A model generated the notes under the pieces. The model saw only the letters and a list, made by a program, of their open reading frames with translations. It was not told the DNA's origin and ran no database searches. Shown here piece after piece: positions 1 to 4,190 of a DNA stretch of 5,689 nt (its first letter is position 1; each line of letters opens with the position of its first letter). This DNA comes from Euryarchaeota archaeon Ods04. Lineage in GTDB: Archaea; Halobacteriota; Halobacteria; Halobacteriales; Halorutilaceae. Both the position numbers and the translations under genes were made by a program. The stretch is taken from NCBI GenBank assembly GCA_028751055.1, contig JAQZDD010000083.1, forward strand, positions 1 through 5,689, in the 5' to 3' direction.

Positions 1-159
1 CAAGACGAAGACGAGGTAGACGAACAGGAACGCCGAGCCGCCTGCTTCTCCCACCTGAAACGGGAACCGCCAGACGTTTCCGAGTCCGACAGCACTACCG
101 ACAGCGGCGAGTACGAAGCCTATACGTGTTGCCCAGCTTTCCCTCAGACTTTCTTTCAT
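1..159 (-). CDS. Sodium-dependent transporter, NSS/SNF family (N-terminal part, runs off window)
   Basis: Only the first 53 codons are present; the gene continues past the left edge. The ATG is at 159-157. The protein opens [15 protein letters not shown] and then runs through a hydrophobic helix with the family signature [13 protein letters not shown] (residues 21-33). This is the TM1 unwound segment that in LeuT-type symporters contributes to the sodium and substrate sites. Residues 34-42 (QVGEAGGSA) and the following hydrophobic stretch match the TM1-TM2 link and the start of TM2. Members are inner-membrane symporters that import amino acids or related solutes with Na+. The substrate cannot be read from this fragment. 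It lies just downstream of a RAM-domain gene on the same strand and has its own TATA-like box 30 bp before the ATG with no Shine-Dalgarno, so the transcript should be nearly leaderless. The family call is firm; the substrate is unknown. Confidence 0.93.
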   Translation of the reverse strand, partial: MKESLRESWATRIGFVLAAVGSAVGLGNVWRFPFQVGEAGGSAFLFVYLVFVL

Positions 160-183
160 GTCTTATTACGGTCACGGAGAGGT

Positions 184-198
184 GGTATATATCTTACG
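184..198 (-). promoter_or_regulatory. Archaeal TATA-box promoter for the NSS transporter
   Basis: Read on the minus strand this is CGTAAGATATATACC. The ATATATA core is centred about 30 bp before the ATG at 159. With archaeal initiation about 25 bp after the TATA centre, transcription would start only a few bases before the start codon. It sits in the 56 bp gap after the RAM-domain gene, so the transporter can be transcribed independently. Confidence 0.6.
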
Positions 199-215
199 CA
201 GAACCGGCATCTTCG

Positions 216-440
216 TCAGGTCGCTATGCAGGTCGCTGTCTCGTCAACGCCGTCGACTGCGTGTATCTCCCCTGCGACCAGTTCGCGTATCTCGTCGGTA
301 CCTCCGACCTCTATCTCGGCGACAGCGTCGTACTTCCCTGTCACGGCATCGACACGCACGACGTTCTCTATCTCACCAATACGGTCGACCGCCGAAAGAA
401 CCGAGTCGACGTCACAACGTACGAGTACGAAGGCTCTCAT
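216..440 (-). CDS. Stand-alone Lrp/AsnC ligand-binding (RAM) domain protein
   Basis: This 74-residue protein is a complete RAM (AsnC_trans_reg) domain with no DNA-binding helix-turn-helix, a form common in haloarchaea. The pattern is typical: a first strand MRAFVLVRCDV, a helix (residues 12-23), a second strand ENVVRVDAVTGKYD with the conserved TGxYD turn (34-38), a third strand AVAEIEV, another helix, and a last strand ETATCIAT. RAM domains form dimers and octamers and bind amino acids or other small ligands. Stand-alone versions are thought to sense ligands or to partner with full-length Lrp proteins. The SDR gene ends 27 bp upstream and the transporter starts 56 bp downstream, all on the minus strand. 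An amino-acid sensor beside an amino-acid-type transporter suggests a local regulatory link, which is inference. There is no Shine-Dalgarno; a TATA-like box 27 bp upstream supports this ATG. Confidence 0.85.
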   Translation of the reverse strand: MRAFVLVRCDVDSVLSAVDRIGEIENVVRVDAVTGKYDAVAEIEVGGTDEIRELVAGEIHAVDGVDETATCIAT

Positions 441-461
441 AGGGCAGACGTACGTGTCGAC

Positions 462-473
462 GGTATATTAATC
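462..473 (-). promoter_or_regulatory. TATA-like box for the RAM-domain gene, overlapping the SDR stop codon
   Basis: The minus strand reads GATTAATATACC. The TTAATATA core (471-464) is centred about 27 bp before the RAM gene ATG at 440, ideal for a leaderless transcript, and it contains the TAA stop of the upstream SDR gene. Part of its AT-richness comes from the stop codon, so it could be fortuitous. Confidence 0.5.
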
Positions 474-1370
474 CTCAGTCCGTTCGAGACGTTCGAGAGC
501 GCGCCTAACCGCGTCGTCGAAGGAGGTGAGTTCGACGTGCACCTGCTCCTCTATCGAGCGGTCGGTGACGACGACGGGGTTCTTCAAGCCGTGTATGAGC
601 GGATGCGCGACGCTCCTTGGAACGTCGGTAACTAAGTCGACCCAGTAGGTCGAGAGTCCGGGCGATAGGACGGGTATGCGGACGACGATAGGACGGTGCT
701 CGTATCCCATGGCGCGCGCCGTCCGTTTCATCATCTCCTCGTAGCTCAGAACCTCGGGACCGCCTATCTCGTACGTCTCTCCTGCTGTGGCGGGAGCGTC
801 GAGCACACCGACGAGGTAGGCGACGACATCGGCGACAGCGATGGGCTGACACGGCGTGCGCACCCAACGCGGCGTGGTCATTACAGGAAGCTTTTCGACG
901 AGCTGGCACACCATGTCGAAGCCGACGCTTCCCGCGCCGACGATGACAGCAGCGCGTAGTGTCGTGAGTTCGTAGTCTCCTTCGGCGAGCACGGACTCGA
1001 CTTCGCGGCGCGACGACAGATGTTCGGAGAGGTCGTCGCCCGTCTCGCCCAGTCCGCCTAAGTAGACGACGCGGTCGACGTGCCTTGACGCCGCCTCCGC
1101 GAAGTTGCTTGCGGCACGTCTGTCGCGCTCGACGAAGTCCTTTCCGGCGCGCATCGAATGGACGAGGTAGTAGGCGGCGTCGACGCCTTCGAAGACCTCC
1201 TTGAGCGTAGAGGGTTCGAGGAGGTCGCCCTCAAAGACCTCGACGCCTTCGGGTGCGTCGTAAGCCGACGCGTCCCTCACGAGCACCCTAACGTCGTGTC
1301 CGTTTTCGAGGAGTTCGGGGACGAGGTTGCTTCCGACGAAGCCCGTCGCGCCGGTTACGAGAACGCGCAT
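468..1370 (-). CDS. Atypical SDR (YbjT-like) NAD(P)-binding oxidoreductase/epimerase-like protein
   Basis: This 300-residue Rossmann-fold protein starts with MRVLVTGATGFVGSNLV, so the dinucleotide motif TGATGFVG is at residues 6-13, and the acidic/Arg region after strand 2 is VLVRDAS (29-35). Later segments are diagnostic of the YbjT-like group often annotated 'NAD(P)H-binding protein': AAYYLVHSM (65-73), VVYLGGLG (101-108), LRAAVIVGAGSVGFDMV (138-154) and TPRWVRTPCQPIAVADV (166-182), then EIGGPEVLSYEEMM and a C-terminal IPVLSPGLSTYWVDLVTDVP block. The usual SDR YxxxK pair is not visible at the VVYLGGLG position, as in atypical SDRs that bind nucleotide without classical catalysis. Many relatives carry a C-terminal DUF2867 domain; this one ends soon after NPVVVTD and appears to lack it. 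The substrate is unknown. The gene heads a minus-strand run and diverges from the acidic orphan at 1455. Confidence 0.85.
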   Translation of the reverse strand: MRVLVTGATGFVGSNLVPELLENGHDVRVLVRDASAYDAPEGVEVFEGDLLEPSTLKEVFEGVDAAYYLVHSMRAGKDFVERDRRAASNFAEAASRHVDRVVYLGGLGETGDDLSEHLSSRREVESVLAEGDYELTTLRAAVIVGAGSVGFDMVCQLVEKLPVMTTPRWVRTPCQPIAVADVVAYLVGVLDAPATAGETYEIGGPEVLSYEEMMKRTARAMGYEHRPIVVRIPVLSPGLSTYWVDLVTDVPRSVAHPLIHGLKNPVVVTDRSIEEQVHVELTSFDDAVRRALERLERTED

Positions 1371-1400
1371 ATGTCAGTCTGGGTAGACATAGGCGGGGTG

Positions 1401-1411
1401 AGATAATAAAC
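1401..1411. promoter_or_regulatory. AT-rich core element between divergent SDR and orphan genes
   Basis: The plus strand reads AGATAATAAAC. On the minus strand it is GTTTATTATCT, a good TATA-like box centred about 36 bp before the SDR ATG at 1370, giving a predicted leader of about 10 nt. It is the only AT-rich stretch in the 84 bp gap. It may also serve the plus-strand gene at 1455, where the leader would be about 24 nt. The minus-strand role is the better supported. Confidence 0.5.
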
Positions 1412-1454
1412 CTCAGCACGCAGATGTTTTGTCGCCGCGCCGCGTACGGCGTAC

Positions 1455-1820
1455 ATGGAAAAGCAGGATGTCGTAGACGCTCTCTTGGAGAACGCGCGCG
1501 AGAACGACGCGTACGACGCCGTTGTGGTCGACGTTCCGCCTGACGTTCTGCGCGACGCGGGTGCGACGTACACCGACGAAGACGACGACTCCGAACCGCG
1601 CGTTGAGACGACGCTCGTCGCTGGACCTGTCGCCGAGGAGGACGACGAAAGTATCGTGCTCAGGTCGCCTTCGCGCGTCGGGACGAAGGAAGAGTTCTCG
1701 CCCGAGGTACGCAGACGTCTCCGCGCAGACGGCGTCTACGGCTTCCGCGACGGCAACCTGAACGGCGTTCGTCTGCCGAAGGACGTGGTGACCGTGCACC
1801 GTACCGACAAGACTCAGTAG
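1455..1820 (+). CDS. Unrecognised small acidic protein
   Basis: I do not recognise this 121-residue protein. It is very acidic: 29 Asp/Glu against 16 Lys/Arg. There are two acidic clusters, DEDDDSE at 41-47 and EEDDE at 61-65, which look like loops between strands. The N-terminal half has a helix (EKQDVVDALLENAREN, 2-17) and a hydrophobic strand AVVVDVPPDVL (22-32). The C-terminal half is more basic (EVRRRLRADGVYGFRDG, 84-100) and ends with a strand-like VVTVHRT. There is no signal peptide, membrane segment or metal-binding cysteine. The coding call rests on halophile-type composition, an open frame filling the space between neighbours, and a stop that dovetails with the arfA stop (7 bp overlap). 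Alternatives are a lineage-specific DNA- or nucleotide-binding protein, or a diverged member of a known family I cannot identify by eye. Confidence 0.75.
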   Translation: MEKQDVVDALLENARENDAYDAVVVDVPPDVLRDAGATYTDEDDDSEPRVETTLVAGPVAEEDDESIVLRSPSRVGTKEEFSPEVRRRLRADGVYGFRDGNLNGVRLPKDVVTVHRTDKTQ

Positions 1821-2557
1821 AACTCGACGCGTCCGCCGCCGTTGCGCGACCTTTCGAGGCAGTGCTTCGCGCGCATCCCCGCCTCCGCAGGCGTCTCGCC
1901 GTCGCCGACACCGACCTTTAGCTCCACGTCGGTGCTTTCCTCTACCGCCTGTATAGCGTCGGCGAAGGCGTCCCTTCCGAGGAACGGCGTGACCGAGATG
2001 TAGTTGTCGCCGCCGACGAAGAACGTCGTCGAGTCGCGCGCCCACATCTCCTCCATCAGCGCGAGTCCTGCGCGCTCGACCAAGAGCTGACAGCCGTACG
2101 CGTCTATCTCGTCCGTGTACCTTTCGGTCGCGCTCTCTATGTCGAAATGTGCGACCTGCACGCCTTCGTCAACGTCGCCTTCTTCCACCTCGGTCGGCAG
2201 GCGTGTCTCCCTTCCTGCGTCCTGCGCGCTTCCCTCCGCCTGCAGGAGAGCGGACGCCTTTCTCACAGCGTCCTTGGGTGTCGCTCCGTCTGCGACGCCC
2301 ATAGAGACGGTGACGGGATAACGGTTGTTGACGCTCCTCTGCACGGCGGCATGCTCTTCCGGTGACACGCCCTCGGTGAAGACGACGACGTTGTCGAAAC
2401 GTGAGAAGAATGCCGTCGAGTCGTGCGCACCGAAAGCCTGCGAAATGTCGGCGTAGAGACGCGCCTGAAGCGTCTGCAAGTCTGTCTCACGTCTCGGCTC
2501 CGGCGTGACCGTCCAAGGACCGTAGTTGTCTATCTGAACCAGCGTCGTCCTTACCAT
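1814..2557 (-). CDS. arfA: GTP cyclohydrolase III (GTP cyclohydrolase IIa)
   Basis: This is the archaeal-type enzyme that converts GTP to 2-amino-5-formylamino-6-(5-phospho-ribosylamino)pyrimidin-4(3H)-one, the entry step of archaeal riboflavin and F420 (FO) synthesis, in the cytoplasm. The family signature is at the N-terminus: LVQIDNYGPWTVTPEPRRE (6-24), followed by LQARLYADISQAFGAH, SRFDNVV (52-58) and NNRYPVTVSMG (77-87). The second half repeats the fold with VQVAHFDIESAT (133-144) and FFVGGDN (179-185). These tandem halves are related to the palm folds of GGDEF and nucleotide cyclase domains. The length of 247 residues is normal for the family. The ATG at 2557 is supported by a GGAGGAG Shine-Dalgarno 8 nt upstream. 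The gene ends in a 7 bp overlap with the convergent orphan gene. The central region (residues 116-130, rich in Glu and Asp) is a halophile-type insertion region. I consider the identification firm. Confidence 0.95.
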   Translation of the reverse strand: MVRTTLVQIDNYGPWTVTPEPRRETDLQTLQARLYADISQAFGAHDSTAFFSRFDNVVVFTEGVSPEEHAAVQRSVNNRYPVTVSMGVADGATPKDAVRKASALLQAEGSAQDAGRETRLPTEVEEGDVDEGVQVAHFDIESATERYTDEIDAYGCQLLVERAGLALMEEMWARDSTTFFVGGDNYISVTPFLGRDAFADAIQAVEESTDVELKVGVGDGETPAEAGMRAKHCLERSRNGGGRVEFY

Positions 2558-2565
2558 GAGAGTGG

Positions 2566-2572
2566 CTCCTCC
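2566..2572 (-). promoter_or_regulatory. Shine-Dalgarno for arfA
   Basis: The minus strand reads GGAGGAG, with an 8 nt spacer to the ATG at 2557. It fixes the arfA start against the ATG beginning ATGGAAGAAG about 30 bp upstream, which is in another frame. It also implies a leadered transcript, unlike most of the other genes here. Confidence 0.7.
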
Positions 2573-2608
2573 GTCGCTTCTTCCATCGTTCTAAGCGTGT
2601 CCGAGAGG

Positions 2609-2618
2609 AGACATAAGC
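2609..2618 (-). promoter_or_regulatory. Possible TATA-like box for arfA (weak)
   Basis: The minus strand reads GCTTATGTCT, centred about 56 bp before the arfA ATG. It would give a leader of about 30 nt that includes the GGAGGAG site. It abuts the 2619-2628 palindrome. The match to a TATA consensus is poor, so this is tentative. Confidence 0.3.
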
Positions 2619-2652
2619 GTAACGTTATCGAGACGCGTCCCAGTAACGTTAC
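2619..2652. repeat. Two palindromic GTAACGTTAY elements (candidate operator pair)
   Basis: GTAACGTTAT lies at 2619-2628 and GTAACGTTAC at 2643-2652. The second is a perfect 10 bp palindrome and the first differs from it only in the last base. Their centres are 24 bp apart. Both lie in the 134 bp non-coding region between divergent arfA and the GNAT gene. The left copy sits next to the candidate arfA TATA and the right copy ends 9 bp before the GNAT gene TATA. This is the layout expected for a dimeric regulator controlling both genes. The regulator is unknown. Confidence 0.5.
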
Positions 2653-2660
2653 CCGTTGGA

Positions 2661-2670
2661 GTTATATTCC
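2661..2670 (+). promoter_or_regulatory. TATA box for the GNAT gene
   Basis: The sequence GTTATATTCC has its core centred about 27 bp before the GTG at 2692, so transcription should start at or within a base or two of the start codon. No Shine-Dalgarno is present. This spacing is the main reason to accept the GTG as the start. Confidence 0.6.
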
Positions 2671-2691
2671 GTCCGGACGTAGATTTCCGCG

Positions 2692-3189
2692 GTGAGATAC
2701 GACCGCAGTCCGCGGAAGGACACCTCATACCTCGACGAGGTATGGAAGCTGAAACAGCGCATACGGCGGGAGGAGGGCTACCTCTGCCAGACGTGGGAGT
2801 TCTTTTCGTCGTCGTACGAGAACAACACGGCGCACGTCCTTCTTGAAGGCGGCGACGAGGAGACGAACGGCGAGGAGGAGAAGGTCGTCGGATTCTGCGT
2901 CGTGCGCGGAGACGGATACATACTGTTCTTGGGTGTAGACTCCGACTACCGCGGCGAAGGTCTCGGACGTGTTCTCGTTGAGAAGGCAGGAGAAGACTAC
3001 AAGGTTCTGACGTGCCACGCACGCGCCTCGAACGACAACGCCGTTGAGTTCTACAAGCATCTCGGCTTCGAGGTCGACCGGTACGTCGACTCCTACTACC
3101 AGAACGGTGAGGACGCCAAGTACATGTCACGCGACGACAGGGAGTCGTTGAGGAGCCGTATCTCCGACGTTCTCAAGGGAGAAGACTGA
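2692..3189 (+). CDS. GNAT-family N-acetyltransferase
   Basis: This 165-residue protein has the Gcn5-related acetyltransferase fold and should transfer an acetyl group from acetyl-CoA to an amine on a small molecule or protein. Motif A, which binds the CoA pyrophosphate, is clear: VDSDYRGEGLGRVLVEKA (82-99), with the R-x-x-G-x-G core at residues 87-92. Motif B follows as ASNDNAVEFYKHLGFEV (112-128). The N-terminal part (DEVWKLKQRIRREEGY) is the usual first helix of the fold. A Gly/Glu-rich loop at 52-64 (EGGDEETNGEEEK) looks like an acidic halophile insertion. Length is typical. The substrate cannot be inferred; resemblance to RimI is only at fold level. The start is a GTG read from a predicted leaderless transcript. 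The 3' end overlaps the convergent mptG-like gene by 17 bp. The gene diverges from arfA across a region with paired palindromes. Confidence 0.88.
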   Translation: MRYDRSPRKDTSYLDEVWKLKQRIRREEGYLCQTWEFFSSSYENNTAHVLLEGGDEETNGEEEKVVGFCVVRGDGYILFLGVDSDYRGEGLGRVLVEKAGEDYKVLTCHARASNDNAVEFYKHLGFEVDRYVDSYYQNGEDAKYMSRDDRESLRSRISDVLKGED

Positions 3190-4132
3190 GACGCGCTCCG
3201 GTGTTGTCGGGCGAAGCGACAAACGTACGCACGTCGACGGTTTCGGCGACTTCGTCGGCGTGTGCGACGGTCGTGAGAGCGTAGACGGCAGGTCCCCAAG
3301 ACGACTGCCCCGCGCCCGCGACCTTCTCGTTACCCCGAAGGCTTTCGACAACACCCGCCGAAGCGTCGTTGTAGACCCCTTCCTGTTCTTCCGAACCCGC
3401 GTACCAGACACCGTTGAGGCGGTCGACCTCCTCGACACCCGCGCCGAACGCCGTTATGTCGCCCGACGACGCGCCCGGAAGGACACGTGCGACGAACTCC
3501 TCTCTGACGGCGTCGGCGGTATCGCCGTCCGCACCGACGACGCGCTCCATGCTCCTCTCCTCGTCCTCGCCGTGCGCGCCCTTTCCGTCGGGGACAGCGA
3601 CAACGAAACGCCAGTCCGCGGGGAGTTCGTGACGGACGGCGACGGACGGCACAGAGCGTTCTTCGGACGGAGTTTCTGCAGGATGTCCGGCGTCAACGAC
3701 GAAGCCGCCGTTCTCGAAGACGCCGCGTCCGACGCCCGAGCGGTCGCCGCGTCCGAGCGCGCGGACGTGTTCGTGTTTAGCGTCGGCGGCGTTTGCGCGC
3801 GCTACAGCTTCGAGAACCGCCGAGGCGTGCTGTGTGCCGCTTCCCAAGCCGACGTGTCTCGGAAGCGCGTCGATGACATCGACGCGTGCACCCTGCACGT
3901 CGAGGACTTCGACAGCCTCGCGCACCAGATGTTCGAAGTACGTATCGGTTCCGTCGGGAGCGTTGACGACCTCCACCTCGTCGGAGGCTTCCGCCTCAAC
4001 GACGGCGCGCGGTTCGTCTATACCGACGCCGATGCCGCCGTATATGCGTCCGCTCTCTCCCGAAAGGTCGAGAAAGCCGAAATGGAGGCGCGCAGGCGTC
4101 TCTACCCTCGCTCTCGTTCTCGTCGTTCGCAT
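3173..4132 (-). CDS. mptG: Beta-ribofuranosylaminobenzene 5'-phosphate (beta-RFAP) synthase, GHMP-kinase superfamily
   Basis: This family condenses phosphoribosyl pyrophosphate with 4-hydroxybenzoate or p-aminobenzoate, releasing CO2 and pyrophosphate, to form the C-riboside core of methanopterin-type C1 carriers. It has a GHMP-kinase-like fold but is not a kinase. Visible signatures are TPARLHFGFLDLSG (12-25), RIYGGIGVGIDEPR (29-42), the GHMP glycine-rich segment LPRHVGLGSGTQHASAV (90-106), GRGDRSGVGRGVFENGGF (127-144) and the C-terminal GQSSWGPAVYAL (275-286). The length of 319 residues fits the family. The protein is intact from ATG to stop. It overlaps the convergent GNAT gene by 17 bp and diverges from the deaminase at 4191 across only 58 bp. 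Family assignment is strong. Whether the host makes a full methanopterin or uses the product for another folate-like cofactor cannot be told from here, because no other mpt gene is in the window. Confidence 0.93.
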   Translation of the reverse strand: MRTTRTRARVETPARLHFGFLDLSGESGRIYGGIGVGIDEPRAVVEAEASDEVEVVNAPDGTDTYFEHLVREAVEVLDVQGARVDVIDALPRHVGLGSGTQHASAVLEAVARANAADAKHEHVRALGRGDRSGVGRGVFENGGFVVDAGHPAETPSEERSVPSVAVRHELPADWRFVVAVPDGKGAHGEDEERSMERVVGADGDTADAVREEFVARVLPGASSGDITAFGAGVEEVDRLNGVWYAGSEEQEGVYNDASAGVVESLRGNEKVAGAGQSSWGPAVYALTTVAHADEVAETVDVRTFVASPDNTGARLSLLP

Positions 4133-4161
4133 TCTGTCGACTGGCGTAGGCTACCGACGCA

Positions 4162-4168
4162 CTTTAGG
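4162..4168. promoter_or_regulatory. Short core element in the mptG/mtaD divergent gap
   Basis: The plus strand reads CTTTAGG, centred about 25-26 bp before the mtaD ATG at 4191, the right place for a leaderless start. On the minus strand (CCTAAAG) it is about 33 bp before the mptG ATG at 4132. It is the most AT-rich stretch in the central part of the 58 bp gap. The consensus match is weak, but its position fits both genes. Confidence 0.4.
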
Positions 4169-4190
4169 CTTCGGCAAACGACCGTGGGGC

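Noticed and set aside
126..635. Plus-strand open frame of 169 codons
   Set aside because: It crosses the transporter start, the RAM gene and the SDR 3' end, all supported on the minus strand, and its translation resembles no protein family.
1413..2045. Minus-strand frame of 210 codons
   Set aside because: It runs through arfA in another frame and opposite the orphan gene. It is Arg-rich and low in halophile-type acidic residues.
2591..3130. Minus-strand frame of 179 codons opposite the GNAT gene
   Set aside because: Its translation is extremely Arg/Ser/Pro-rich, the usual shadow of acidic halophile genes. It would also cover the promoter region and palindromes.
3629..3652. Short GACGGACGGC-type direct repetition
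   Set aside because: It lies inside mptG coding sequence, where it reflects recurring Val/Pro/Ser codons, and is too short to call a repeat element.
3834..4190. 119-codon upstream extension of the mtaD frame
   Set aside because: It lies antisense to mptG, is Ser/Thr/Arg-rich and unlike any amidohydrolase N-terminus. MDLLVKDG at 4191 is the family-typical start and has a promoter-like element at the right distance.
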